Part shown: positions 10,318 to 19,564 of the stretch, one piece after another
How positions within the stretch are numbered: the first letter of the stretch is position 1
Layout: each line of letters begins with the position of its first letter
NCBI GenBank assembly: GCA_026390345.1
Contig: JAPLGD010000031.1
Coordinates: 1 to 41,354 of the forward strand
Direction: 5' to 3'
DNA from: Candidatus Bipolaricaulota bacterium
GTDB taxonomy: Bacteria > Bipolaricaulota > Bipolaricaulia > UBA7950 > UBA9294
DNA: 41,354 bases
The notes under the pieces: model-generated
Told to the model about the DNA's origin: nothing
The model's input: the letters and a program-made list of their open reading frames with translations, nothing else
Databases searched by the model: none
Program-made: the position numbers and the translations under genes

Positions 10318-11118
10318 CTAGCGGAACAGGTCGGTGACGGCCTTCCACGGAATCTCGGTGTCGATCCAGAAGCACAGCCGGTACACGTAGCGGATCGCGA
10401 GCTTCAGGATCTCGTCGAGCTCGGCCGCGCTCTTGAGCGGCGTCTTCAGACACTCCGCCACTTCGCCGATCACCTTCGACGAGTCCTCGAACCGGTAGTA
10501 GCGCGGCCACTGCTCCGCGTACGCCGCCAGAACCCCGCCCGCCACCTTCGACATCGTCACCGTGTCCACCGCTCCGCTCTGGTGGATCACCCGAAGCCGA
10601 GTGAGCGCGTCGGAGACACCGCGGACTTCGGCGTCCGCGTAGATCTTCACGGACCCGCTCTGCTCAAACGCCCCCAACACCTTCGACAGGTTCGAGACGT
10701 CGCGCGGCTTCTTCAGCCACATCGCGTTGATCTCTTTCTCGAGCAGGCCCTTCGCCTCTGCGTAGGTCTTCGTCGCCACCTTACGCCTCCTACCCTCCAT
10801 GTTCGTCTCCACAACCCCAAACCGGCACGTCGGTCCCAACGGACCGTTCGGACCCGGGGTGTCATACCACAGGTTCAGGGTCTGCATACGCGCCCACCAC
10901 CCAAGGTCTCCCACCCGCACCGGCGCGAAGTTCTCCGCCGGTGCCTCCAGCTCAAGCTGCGCCATGAACTCGTGATTGCACAGCTTGGCGTGGTGCACCG
11001 TCGACTCGAGCGGCATGCTCTCCCACAGCGCCTTGCAGATCTGCGGAGCCTCGTCCCACAGCAGCCTCACGAGCGCCTTCTCCCCGGCAATCTCGATCAG
11101 CATCTTCCGTTCGTCCAT
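10318..11118 (-). CDS. DUF3830-like (putative cyclophilin-like fold) protein with C-terminal extension
   Basis: N-terminal ~110 aa aligns by eye with the 133-134 aa proteins at 15901..16302 and 22540..22944 (AP...LP...HAK pattern); about 150 further residues look helical. Confidence 0.65.
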   Translation of the reverse strand: MDERKMLIEIAGEKALVRLLWDEAPQICKALWESMPLESTVHHAKLCNHEFMAQLELEAPAENFAPVRVGDLGWWARMQTLNLWYDTPGPNGPLGPTCRFGVVETNMEGRRRKVATKTYAEAKGLLEKEINAMWLKKPRDVSNLSKVLGAFEQSGSVKIYADAEVRGVSDALTRLRVIHQSGAVDTVTMSKVAGGVLAAYAEQWPRYYRFEDSSKVIGEVAECLKTPLKSAAELDEILKLAIRYVYRLCFWIDTEIPWKAVTDLFR

Positions 11119-11133
11119 CCCTTCTCCTTTCCC

Positions 11134-12123
11134 CTACCGGGTCCGTCCGTGCGGGACGACGCCTCGATTGACCAGGTGCGTCGGCGCATGTCCCTCCAAC
11201 AGCTGGTTCACCTGCTCGACGATCGAGCCCTCGGAGTTCGCCTTGGACTCCTCCGTATTCCACGCCATGTGCGGCGTGATCAGGACGTTGTCGAGCGTCG
11301 TGAGCGGGTGCTTGGGCTCGATCGGCTCTACGGCCAGTACATCGAGTGCCGCCCCCGCGATCTTCTTCTCCTTCAGGGCGCGGTAGAGACCTGCTTCGTC
11401 GACGATCCCTCCGCGCGAAACGTTGATGAGCAACGCGCTCGGCTTCATCCGCGCCAGCGAGTCGTAGGAAATCAGGCCACGCGTTTTCTCGGAGAGAGGC
11501 ACGTGGATGGACACGACGTCCGACCCCGCCAGGAGCTCGCCCAGGGTCGCGCTCGCCGCGCAGCCGGCGACGGGACTCTTCGCTCCGACAAGGGGGTCGA
11601 AATACGATACAGCCATCCCGAGCCCAAGGCCCTTCTGCCCCACGAGTTGGCCGATCTTCCCGAACCCGACCAGTCCCAGCCGCCTCCCTCGCAACTCAAT
11701 CCCCTTCAGCAGTCGTCTCCCGTTCCAGTTCTCGGATCGCACGCAGTCGGCGCCTTGCGGGATGTGCCGCGACAGCGAGAAGGCAAGGCCGATCGCGAAC
11801 TCCGCGACCGCGTTGATGCAGTAGTCGGGCAGGTTCGCCACATAGATGCCGAACTCGGTCGCGGCCTGGAGATCGACGTAATCAACGCCGATGCTGCAGG
11901 CCATGATCCCGCGCAGCCAACGCGCGCCCGCAAGCACCGAGCGCGTAATCTGAATGTCGACGTCCGCGATCAGGACGTCGGCGTCGGCAACGGCCGCCGC
12001 CAGTTCCGTCTCGTTCCGGCACTGGGGGTTCCGCACCTCGGCCACACTCGAGAACGTCCGCTGCTCTCGCTCAGCGTTGCTGTACGGCTTCAGGAGCACC
12101 GGTTTCTTCCCCGCCATATCCAC
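11134..12123 (-). CDS. D-isomer-specific 2-hydroxyacid dehydrogenase
   Basis: GVDYVDLQAATEFGIYVANLPDYC; RLGLVGFGKIGQLV; LINVSRGGIVDEAGL; LITPHMAWNTEES. Confidence 0.9.
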   Translation of the reverse strand: MDMAGKKPVLLKPYSNAEREQRTFSSVAEVRNPQCRNETELAAAVADADVLIADVDIQITRSVLAGARWLRGIMACSIGVDYVDLQAATEFGIYVANLPDYCINAVAEFAIGLAFSLSRHIPQGADCVRSENWNGRRLLKGIELRGRRLGLVGFGKIGQLVGQKGLGLGMAVSYFDPLVGAKSPVAGCAASATLGELLAGSDVVSIHVPLSEKTRGLISYDSLARMKPSALLINVSRGGIVDEAGLYRALKEKKIAGAALDVLAVEPIEPKHPLTTLDNVLITPHMAWNTEESKANSEGSIVEQVNQLLEGHAPTHLVNRGVVPHGRTR

Positions 12124-12135
12124 CCTTCCTTGCGT

Positions 12136-12993
12136 CTACGTCTTAGCCGTCCGGGGATCGACTAGATCCCGGATCCCGTCCCCAATGAGGTTGAAGCCCA
12201 GGCAGGCCACGAGGATGGCGAACCCAGGGAACGTCGTGTACCACCAGGAGTAGAGGATGTACGACCTCGATTGGCTGATCATCGCGCCCCACTCGGGGCT
12301 CGGCGGCTGGGCGCCCAAGCCGATGAACCCGAGAGCCGCCGCGTACATGATGGTGGTTCCCACGTCGAGGGTTCCCTTGATCAGCACCGGCTCGAAGCAG
12401 TTCGGTAGCAGATGCCGGACGAGGATGCGCAGTCGGCCGACTCCGAGCGCCTTGGCGCTCTCGATGTACTCGCTGCCCATCGCCTGCAAGACCTGGCCCC
12501 GCATCATGCGCGCGTACCGCGGTACCCACACGATGCTGAGTGCGATCATCGTGTTGATGAGGCTCGGCCCGAGCGCCGCGGCCAACGCCATGGCCAGGAT
12601 CATGTACGGGAACGCGATGAGCACGTCGACGATTCGCATGACGATCTGGTCGAGCGCGCCACCGTAGAACCCCGCCAGGGCGCCCGCGAAACTCCCAATG
12701 GCCGCCGCGAGGAACACGACGACGAACCCAGTGATCACCGACACTCGGCTGCCGTAAATCACGCGGCTTAGGAGATCTCGTCCCAACGGGTCCGTCCCGA
12801 ACCAGTGTCCCTTCGACGGTGGTTCCAGGCGATGCGCCAAGTTGCTCTTGAACGGGTCGTAGGGCGCCAGCTGGCCAGGGAAGACAGCCATGACCAGGAC
12901 GCCGAGAACGATCAGAATCCCGACGACGAGCAGTGGCTTCCTCCAGATCCGGCGGACCTGCCGCCTCCAGCCTTGCATCGGTTTCGTCCTCAT
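12136..12993 (-). CDS. Dipeptide-type ABC transporter permease (DppC-like)
   Basis: Likely start MRTKPMQGWRRQVRRI; HWFGTDPLGRDLLSRVIYGSRVS; EYIESAKALGVGRLRILVRHLLPN; GLGAQPPSPEWGAMI. Confidence 0.92.
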   Translation of the reverse strand: MRTKPMQGWRRQVRRIWRKPLLVVGILIVLGVLVMAVFPGQLAPYDPFKSNLAHRLEPPSKGHWFGTDPLGRDLLSRVIYGSRVSVITGFVVVFLAAAIGSFAGALAGFYGGALDQIVMRIVDVLIAFPYMILAMALAAALGPSLINTMIALSIVWVPRYARMMRGQVLQAMGSEYIESAKALGVGRLRILVRHLLPNCFEPVLIKGTLDVGTTIMYAAALGFIGLGAQPPSPEWGAMISQSRSYILYSWWYTTFPGFAILVACLGFNLIGDGIRDLVDPRTAKT

Positions 12994-13013
12994 CCCGTCC
13001 CCATCCCGTCTGC

Positions 13014-14021
13014 TCAGCTGTAGCTGATGCGTGGATCTACCCAGACATACATCACGTCGACGATGAGGTTGATGAAGGCGTAGAGCGCCGTTGAGATGAT
13101 GGCGAACGCGACGATGGCCTTGTAGTCGAGAGCCATGATCGAGTCGACGGCGTAACGCCCCATCCCCGGCCAGGAGAACACGACCTCGGTCACTACCGCA
13201 CCGCCGAGCAGTGTCCCTGCGACTTCTCCAACCATCGTCAAGATCGGGATCCACGCGTTCCGCAGGATGTAGCGGCTCACGACCTTCGATTCCTTGAGGC
13301 CCTTGGCCTTCGCCGCCTTGACGTAGTCCAACCCGACGATTCCGAGCATGCTCGCACGCGTGATCCGGGCGACTCGCGCGATCTGCGCAAAGGCAAGAAC
13401 GAACCCAGGCATGAGGATGTGGAGAGCGCTGCTGCCCAACGCGGCCCAGTTCCCCGTCACGAGGCTGTCAATCAGGTAGGACCCCGTGATCGAGCGGGGA
13501 GGACTGATGTTCACACCAATCCGTCCCCCTCCCGGCAACCAGCTCAACCTGAGGTGGAACAGGATGATGAGGAGCAACCCAAGCCAGAAGACCGGGGTCG
13601 CCACGCCGAGCAGGGACACCGTTCGTGTGGCGTGGTCGAGGAGCGTGTTTGGACGCACGGCGGACACAACCCCGAGGAGCACGCCGACCACCACCGACAA
13701 GAAAAGCGCGAAGATGGTCAGTTCCACCGTCGCCGGCAGATACGCGCCGATGTCGGCGATCACCGGACGCCCCGTCACGAGGGACGTGCCCAAGTCGCCG
13801 CGCACCAGGTTTCCGAGGTACATAAGACACTGGATGTACACCGGCTTGTCGAGACCCCACTGCTGCCGCAGCTCGTCGTAGATGCGCGGATCGGCCTCCG
13901 GACCCGCTAGAAGGAGAACCGGATCGCCGGGCGCCAGGTGCATGATGCCAAACACCAGGAGCACGCCCGCAAACAGCGTGGGGATAAGGAAGAGCAGCCT
14001 ACGAACGATGTACGCGATCAT
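13014..14021 (-). CDS. Dipeptide-type ABC transporter permease (DppB-like)
   Basis: MIAYIVRRLLFLIPTLFAGVLLVFGIMHLAPGDP; DYVKAAKAKGLKESKVVSRYILRNAWIPILT; VFSWPGMGRYAVDSI. Confidence 0.93.
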   Translation of the reverse strand: MIAYIVRRLLFLIPTLFAGVLLVFGIMHLAPGDPVLLLAGPEADPRIYDELRQQWGLDKPVYIQCLMYLGNLVRGDLGTSLVTGRPVIADIGAYLPATVELTIFALFLSVVVGVLLGVVSAVRPNTLLDHATRTVSLLGVATPVFWLGLLLIILFHLRLSWLPGGGRIGVNISPPRSITGSYLIDSLVTGNWAALGSSALHILMPGFVLAFAQIARVARITRASMLGIVGLDYVKAAKAKGLKESKVVSRYILRNAWIPILTMVGEVAGTLLGGAVVTEVVFSWPGMGRYAVDSIMALDYKAIVAFAIISTALYAFINLIVDVMYVWVDPRISYS

Positions 14022-14150
14022 GACAGGTCCTTCCCGATCCCTCGCCTAGAGGAGGGCTGGGGCGGTCCCTCCAGGGTCCCTCACGCCCCAGCTCTCAGTG
14101 CCCGTCACTCCCCACGTGTTCTCTCCCACAGCCGCTCGACGGGGCTGAGA

Positions 14151-14179
14151 CGGGCCTCTTCCTTGCGGGAAGAGGCCCG
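14151..14179 (-). other. Intercistronic stem-loop between SBP 1 and DppB 1
   Basis: CGGGCCTCTTCC-TTGCG-GGAAGAGGCCCG, perfect 12-bp stem, 5-nt loop. A second 9-bp stem GCTGGGGCG/CGCCCCAGC lies at 14056-14092. Confidence 0.75.
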
Positions 14180-14211
14180 GACTCCCCTCTCCCTAGGTGC
14201 TTCGCTTCCTC

Positions 14212-15792
14212 CTAGTCCTTGCTCACGAAGTAGAAGCAGGCGCGCCTCAACGTGTCGTAGACGAATCCGTGCACGTTGCTGCGCATCGCGAACGCCACTG
14301 GGATCTGGTACAGCGGAATGTTCACCGCCGCCGCCGTCCCGACGGCATCGAGGAAGGCGTAGAGGTGCTGGCGCGTGGCCGGATCCCAGATCGTCGTACC
14401 GTATTCCACCAGTTCCGCAACAATCGGTGGCGCGTCGACCCAACGGAAGCTGTACTGGCCGACTGCGGCCGGATGCGGGGGCGCGAGGTACTTGTCGAAG
14501 ATCGACGACGGGTCGCCCGTGCCCGAGGTCATCGTCATCAGGGACATGTCGAAGTCGGCGTTCAGCTGCTTCTCAAGCTCCGCAGACCACGCGAGGGACT
14601 GCAGGGTCAGCCGGATCCCGATCTGGCCCAAGTACTCCTGGATGAGCACGGCCTCCAGGTCGAACTCGGCTCGCCGCTCGGTCGCCCAGATCAGCGTTGC
14701 ATCGAAGCCGTTCGGATACCCGGCCTCGGCCAAGAGCTGCTTCGCGAGCGCCACATCGTAGGTTGGTCGCTGGCGCGTCGGGTCGTAGCCGATCATTCCC
14801 TGCGTCGCAACCCCGTACATCGGAAGGACGTGCCCCCTCTCGACCCCGTTGATGATCGAGTCGACGTCGATCGCGTGGCTGATCGCCTGCCGCACCTTCT
14901 CGTTGTTGAACGGTGCCTTGCCGCCGTTGAACTGAATCTCGGCGAAGGCCTGGAGAGGGTAGTACTCAACTTTGATGCCCGGCGCCGTCGCGAGCTGCCC
15001 GAGCAGGTCCACGGGGAGCTGCTCCGCAATGTCGACCTCGCCGCTCTGGAGCATGATCGCGCGCGTCGTCGCGTCCGGTACGATCCGCATCACGAGGCGG
15101 TCGACCTTGGCCGCGCACTTCACGCCCTCGACACCGCCCCAGTACTTCGTGTTCTTCGCGAGGATCAGGCGCTCGCCTGGGACGTACTCGGCGAACTGGA
15201 ACGGGCCCGAACCGCACTCGTTGCTGCTGAAGTACTCAGTCGCCCACGGGTCCGCCGCCGTCGCATGCTGCTGTACTGCGGTCGGCGATATGATCCCGTA
15301 GCACGCGTACACAAGCTCCGTCAGGAAAAGCGGATACGGCTTCGACAGCTTGAATCGCACCGTCAGGTCGTCGACGACCTCGATCGTCGAGTCCTTTCCC
15401 ATGTACCGCCACTGCGCAACGGTGTGGTTCCCGATCCCGACGATGCGGTCGAAGCTGAACTTCACCGCGGCCGCATTGAGCGGCGTTCCGTCGTGGAAGA
15501 CGATCCCGGACCTCAGCTGGAACGTCCACTGCGTGTAGTCCTCTGAGGCCTCCCACCACTCCGCAAGAAGCGGATACAGCGTACCGCCGTCGTCGGAGAA
15601 GACGAGCGTGTCATAGACGAGGTTCAGATTCTGGTACCGCCCCGAGTTCCCGCCCTGATGCGGGTCGAGGAACTTCGTTCCGAGCGACGGCCGCGCGTAC
15701 ACGAGATCGGTCGCGTACGCCGCTGCGACGAACGCAAGCGCCGTCGTCACGCCCAAGAGAAGCACTAGGGCCATCCTTACACTACGCTTCAT
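14212..15792 (-). CDS. ABC transporter substrate-binding protein, family 5 (SBP 1)
   Basis: Start MKRSVRMALVLLLGVTTALAFVAAAYA (signal peptide), preceded by GGAAGGGAGGAAGG; QWTFQLRSGIVFHDGTPLNAAAVKFSFDR; VRQAISHAIDVDSI. Confidence 0.93.
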   Translation of the reverse strand: MKRSVRMALVLLLGVTTALAFVAAAYATDLVYARPSLGTKFLDPHQGGNSGRYQNLNLVYDTLVFSDDGGTLYPLLAEWWEASEDYTQWTFQLRSGIVFHDGTPLNAAAVKFSFDRIVGIGNHTVAQWRYMGKDSTIEVVDDLTVRFKLSKPYPLFLTELVYACYGIISPTAVQQHATAADPWATEYFSSNECGSGPFQFAEYVPGERLILAKNTKYWGGVEGVKCAAKVDRLVMRIVPDATTRAIMLQSGEVDIAEQLPVDLLGQLATAPGIKVEYYPLQAFAEIQFNGGKAPFNNEKVRQAISHAIDVDSIINGVERGHVLPMYGVATQGMIGYDPTRQRPTYDVALAKQLLAEAGYPNGFDATLIWATERRAEFDLEAVLIQEYLGQIGIRLTLQSLAWSAELEKQLNADFDMSLMTMTSGTGDPSSIFDKYLAPPHPAAVGQYSFRWVDAPPIVAELVEYGTTIWDPATRQHLYAFLDAVGTAAAVNIPLYQIPVAFAMRSNVHGFVYDTLRRACFYFVSKD

Positions 15793-15900
15793 GAGCCTTC
15801 CTCCCTTCCCATTCCTACGCGACTGTCCTTCCAGGATTCCGTTCTTCCGCGGCACTGGACCGTCGTCGGCCTTCCGAGACCGCACCACCTCCCGCCCCGC

Positions 15901-16302
15901 CTAGTCCTTGACTAGTCTGATGTCGGCCTTCTCCGTGCCGCGCAACCACACCCGATTGCCGACCTCTTCCAGTGTCTTCAGGTCCTTCGTCACGCGCCCG
16001 AACAGGTTGAAGTTGTACTTGTTCGTGATCTTCGGGCCGTAGTAGATACAGATGGCGCGCCAGTTCGGCATCACGTTGAACGCGACGTCTCCCTGCGCGG
16101 GGACAACGTTGTTCTCCTCGGGGACGTCCATCGACATCGCCTGGACGTACACCTCGTCCCCCGAGGACTTCGCGTGCCGAACCTCCAGTCCCACCAAGGG
16201 CAGCGCCTTCAAGAGCGCCGCACACGTCTTGGGAGCGTCCTTCTCCAGAAGCTCGACGATGAACTTGCCCCCGCGTTCGAATGTGATCTCCACTCTCTTC
16301 AT
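15901..16302 (-). CDS. DUF3830-like (putative cyclophilin-like fold) protein
   Basis: MKRVEITFERGGKFIVELLEKDAPKTCAALLKALP...HAKSSGDEVY...GDVAFNVMPNWRAICIYYGP; paralogue at 22540..22944. Confidence 0.75.
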   Translation of the reverse strand: MKRVEITFERGGKFIVELLEKDAPKTCAALLKALPLVGLEVRHAKSSGDEVYVQAMSMDVPEENNVVPAQGDVAFNVMPNWRAICIYYGPKITNKYNFNLFGRVTKDLKTLEEVGNRVWLRGTEKADIRLVKD

Positions 16303-16318
16303 CTTGGGAATCGCCCCT

Positions 16319-17206
16319 TTACGCTTGTGGAATAGGTTTCACGAGATCGGCGTACGTTTCCGGCCGCCGTTCCAGGGGGATGTGCTTGCGCCGCGACGCC
16401 CGCACGGCCTGGACCCTCGCCGGATCCACGAACCCGTACGCAATCCCTTCCGAGAAGCTCGGTACCCTGGCGATGATCTCCCCGCAGAAAGCGATCGCGC
16501 TGCCACCGGGGTAGAAGAGGTCGGCCCGAGGCTCGCCGTAGAACGCCTCCGGATGGACCGGCACATTCTTCGCCCAGCCGACACCGCAGGCCGCAGCCAC
16601 GTAGGCGTGCGTGAACCCCGAGTAGCACGCCACTTCAGTCCCCACGCCCGGAAAGCGAGCGCTGAAGTTCAGAGGCCAGAAGATGATCTCGGCCCCCTTG
16701 ACCTCCAGAATGCGCGGGACCTCAACCGCGATTCCCTCCATGTCCAGCATGATCCCGACCTTGCCGAACTCCGTGTCAAACACTCGGTACTCCGGGTCGA
16801 CCGGGGTGATGCCGCACCCCAACTCATGTTTGGCCGGGGCGTTCTCCGGGTGGGACTTGCGGATTCTTCCCAGCAGGGAGCCATTCGGACCGAGGAACGC
16901 GCACGTCGAGTAGAGCCGCCCGTCGTCGCCGGACTCCACAAGGGTTCCGGCGATGACGTAGATCTCATGTTCCGCGGCCGCCGCGGCAAGCGCTCGGACG
17001 CTCGGTCCGTCCGGGACGGGCTCCGCGATCCGCGTCAGCTTGCCGACGTCGTCCGAGGTCGGGACGCCCGTCAGGAAGTAGTCGGGGAAGCACACAACCC
17101 TCGCGCCGCCGGCGGCCGCCCGTTCGATGAGCGTCACGGCTCCCTTCAGGTTGCGCTTCTTGTCGCTTCCGAGCGCTGACTGAGCGACGGCGATTCGCGT
17201 CTCCAT
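16319..17206 (-). CDS. Carbon-nitrogen hydrolase (nitrilase) superfamily protein with atypical catalytic residues
   Basis: RIAVAQSALGSDKKRNLKGAVTLIERAAAGGARVVCFPDYFLTG; LGRIRKSHPENAP; FGKVGIMLDMEGIAVEVPRILEVKGAEIIFWPLNF; overall nitrilase layout retained. Confidence 0.82.
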   Translation of the reverse strand: METRIAVAQSALGSDKKRNLKGAVTLIERAAAGGARVVCFPDYFLTGVPTSDDVGKLTRIAEPVPDGPSVRALAAAAAEHEIYVIAGTLVESGDDGRLYSTCAFLGPNGSLLGRIRKSHPENAPAKHELGCGITPVDPEYRVFDTEFGKVGIMLDMEGIAVEVPRILEVKGAEIIFWPLNFSARFPGVGTEVACYSGFTHAYVAAACGVGWAKNVPVHPEAFYGEPRADLFYPGGSAIAFCGEIIARVPSFSEGIAYGFVDPARVQAVRASRRKHIPLERRPETYADLVKPIPQA

Positions 17207-17218
17207 GCTCGCTCCCCC

Positions 17219-18418
17219 CTACCCAACCTGGGTCATCTTGGGAGCCTGGACCGGGCAGATCCACGTGCAGATCCCGCACCCGTCGCAGGCGTTCTGGTCA
17301 ACGACCGCCTTCTTGCTCTTCATCGAGATCGCCGTGAAGAAGCACGAGTCGACGCACTTCCCGCACCCGACGCACTTCGCCTTGTCGATGGATGCCTTCA
17401 CCGGTGGGTCCTGTACAAGCTGCGCCTCGGACTTGAGGTCCTTCAGGAGCTTCCCGCGGAAGTCCTCGAGGCTCTCGTACCCGTGGCGCTCCATGTACCC
17501 CTCGATCCCGTTCGTCATCTCGCCGATGAGGCCATACCCCTTGGCGTAGAGAGCGCCGCACACCTGCACCGTCGTCGCGCCGACGAGGATGTACTTCACA
17601 ACGTCCCGCCAGTCTGACACACCGGACACGCCCGAGAGCGGGACGTTGACAGCGCGCGAGAGGCGCGCGATCCACGCCAGTCCCACCGGCCGGTTCCACG
17701 TGCCACCCATGCCCCCGAAGGCCGGTTGGAGCAGGAACTCCTCCTTCTCGGCGTCGATCTCGAGGACGGGCCGACCAAACGTTCCGATCGCCGTGATCGC
17801 GTCGGCCCCCGCTTCGACAACCTTCGGGCCGACTTCGGCGGGGTCCTCCCAATCCGCCATGAGCTTGCAGATCACCGGGACCTTCGCCACGCTCTTGACC
17901 GCCGACACGATCCCAGGGTCCGTCTGGTTGTGCTTGATCTTCGGAAGGCAGTGCATGTTCAGCTCAATGGCGTCTGAGCCCGCATCCTGCATGATCTCGG
18001 CCAGTTTTTTCCAGTCGTCGTACTTGTACGGGGCGGCGCAGATGCTGGCAATGATTGGCATCTCGATCTCTTTCTTGAGCTGCCGAATGCCTTCCGCGTA
18101 CTCGTCCGGCGTGGGGTAGCGCTCCCCGTATCGGAATACGGTGAAGTAGCCGTCCTTTGCGGTCAGGGCGGGATCGTAGCCCGTCCCTGCCTTGTTGATG
18201 ACCGCAAACCGCGGCCGTGGGTTCTTCCCGTACCGTTGGATTGGCTCTCCCGGCTTCGACACCGGGAAGACCACGGACTTGATCACTGCGCTGCCGGCTC
18301 CCGCCTTGTCCAGACGACGCAGGTTCATCGGCCCGATCGTCGGCGTCGCCGACGCCGCGATGATCGGGTTCCGCATCTTGACGCCGCAGTACTCGACTTT
18401 CAGTGACACGTTTCTCAC
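17219..18418 (-). CDS. PreA-like (dihydroorotate/dihydropyrimidine dehydrogenase family) flavoprotein with C-terminal 2[4Fe-4S] domain (copy 1)
   Basis: VKMRNPIIAASATPT; VPLSGVSGVSDWRDVVKYILVGATTVQVCGALYAKG; CVGCGKCVDSC and CDGCGICTWICP. Confidence 0.88.
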   Translation of the reverse strand: MRNVSLKVEYCGVKMRNPIIAASATPTIGPMNLRRLDKAGAGSAVIKSVVFPVSKPGEPIQRYGKNPRPRFAVINKAGTGYDPALTAKDGYFTVFRYGERYPTPDEYAEGIRQLKKEIEMPIIASICAAPYKYDDWKKLAEIMQDAGSDAIELNMHCLPKIKHNQTDPGIVSAVKSVAKVPVICKLMADWEDPAEVGPKVVEAGADAITAIGTFGRPVLEIDAEKEEFLLQPAFGGMGGTWNRPVGLAWIARLSRAVNVPLSGVSGVSDWRDVVKYILVGATTVQVCGALYAKGYGLIGEMTNGIEGYMERHGYESLEDFRGKLLKDLKSEAQLVQDPPVKASIDKAKCVGCGKCVDSCFFTAISMKSKKAVVDQNACDGCGICTWICPVQAPKMTQVG

Positions 18419-19218
18419 TCCTCTCTGATCCTCTTGGTTTCCGGTGCCTCGACGTCCGCCTCGATCCGCCCGACGTGCTGAAGCATCAAACGGACTGCTC
18501 TCTCCGTGTCCTGTGAACGGATGGCCAGCAGAATCTGGTGGTGCTCCTCAATCAGCCACTGCACGACCCGGGCCATGTCGTCCCCCATCTCCCGCAAACG
18601 GCTGTCCCGAACCACGCTCCAGAGGCGCTCGGTCATGACCTGGTAGAGCATCCAGTACTCGAGCTTCGCAAGGAGCGTGTTCCCGGTCGCCACAGCGAGC
18701 GACATGTGGAAGACGCGATTCGCCTCAAGGTAGGCCTCAATGCCACCGCGGTTCATCGCGTCGGCCAGGCGCCGAAACGCGAGATCGATCTGCGCCGCCT
18801 TGCCCGGAGTCAGCTCCGGGACGAGCGTCCGCAGGACCACTTCCTCCACCACCACGCGAAGCTGAAAGAGCTCGTGTGGGCTCTCCGACTCGGCGAGAAG
18901 GAGGAGCCCAGACCCCTCCTCCGCCTTCTTCTCCTCGGCCGCCACCGGGTACGCGCCGACTCCCGGCACAATCCGAATCCTCCCCGCCATCCGCAGGGCC
19001 ACGAGGGCCTCGTGGACGGGGGATCGCGTCATCCCGAGCGAGTCGGCGATGTCCCTCTCGGACGGGAGTTTCGCGTTCGGATTCGCAGATGCGAGCAGCT
19101 CGATGATGTACGTAAAGGCTGTGACGCTCTTCTTGGCCTCCCCGATTGGAGCTTCGGGGCGCAAGAATGAGGGATGAGACGCCATGCCGCTGGTTGCGTT
19201 GGACCCTCGGTCGCTCAT
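18415..19218 (-). CDS. GntR family transcriptional regulator, FadR/FCD subfamily (regulator 1)
   Basis: LPSERDIADSLGMTRSPVHEALVALRMAGRIRIVPGVGAYPV wHTH; FCD-like C-terminal region with FHMSLAVATGN and EEHHQILLAIRSQD. ATGA overlap with the PreA-like gene. Confidence 0.92.
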   Translation of the reverse strand: MSDRGSNATSGMASHPSFLRPEAPIGEAKKSVTAFTYIIELLASANPNAKLPSERDIADSLGMTRSPVHEALVALRMAGRIRIVPGVGAYPVAAEEKKAEEGSGLLLLAESESPHELFQLRVVVEEVVLRTLVPELTPGKAAQIDLAFRRLADAMNRGGIEAYLEANRVFHMSLAVATGNTLLAKLEYWMLYQVMTERLWSVVRDSRLREMGDDMARVVQWLIEEHHQILLAIRSQDTERAVRLMLQHVGRIEADVEAPETKRIREE

Positions 19219-19235
19219 ACTGGTATGCCAGTATG
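19216..19235. promoter_or_regulatory. Operator A: CATACTGG-TATG-CCAGTATG
   Basis: Perfect 8-nt inverted arms with a 4-nt spacer, overlapping both the -10 and the start codon of regulator 1; related to operators B and C. Confidence 0.7.
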
Positions 19236-19258
19236 CCGGTCACCAGAGACCTTGTCAA
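19230..19258 (-). promoter_or_regulatory. Promoter of the minus-strand operon (TTGACA - 17 bp - CATACT)
   Basis: Reverse complement of 19253-19258 is TTGACA, 17-bp spacer, reverse complement of 19230-19235 is CATACT; predicted start a few nt before the ATG at 19218. Confidence 0.7.
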
Positions 19259-19474
19259 CCCCGGCACACTCGGGAACGCCTCGGAAGAAATCTCGGCTGC
19301 CCTGGAACCAAACCAGCCGAAGCAACGGGCATCCACCTCCCGGACGCGCCGCCTTGCCCCGGAGCGCAGAACCGCCACGCGCATGCTCTCACCGAAGCCC
19401 GCCGGACGGATCTCACGAATCGAGACTACTGAGAGCCGCATTCTCCGCCGCCGGACGGTCCGCCTTCAAAAAAG

Positions 19475-19503
19475 TGGACGACGTCCGGTTCCCCCCTGAT
19501 AAT
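19475..19503 (+). promoter_or_regulatory. Possible promoter for the aminotransferase gene (TGGACG - 17 bp - GATAAT)
   Basis: 4/6 and 5/6 matches to sigma70-type boxes with a 17-bp spacer, about 60 nt before the preferred start. Confidence 0.4.
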
Positions 19504-19564
19504 GCCTGGCAAGGGCCCAACCGCGCCGTTCGGCCGGTGGACCCTTCCGGGGGTGAGCAGAGCT

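Noticed and set aside
10129-12165. 678-aa plus-strand ORF
   Set aside because: Antisense to three well-supported genes, Arg/His/Leu-rich composition typical of GC-driven antisense open frames; no motif.
14197-15546. 449-aa plus-strand ORF and similar long antisense ORFs (25406..26920, 33743..34789, 37649..38878)
   Set aside because: Mirror the SBP, permease and GGT-like genes on the opposite strand; no recognisable domains or ribosome sites.
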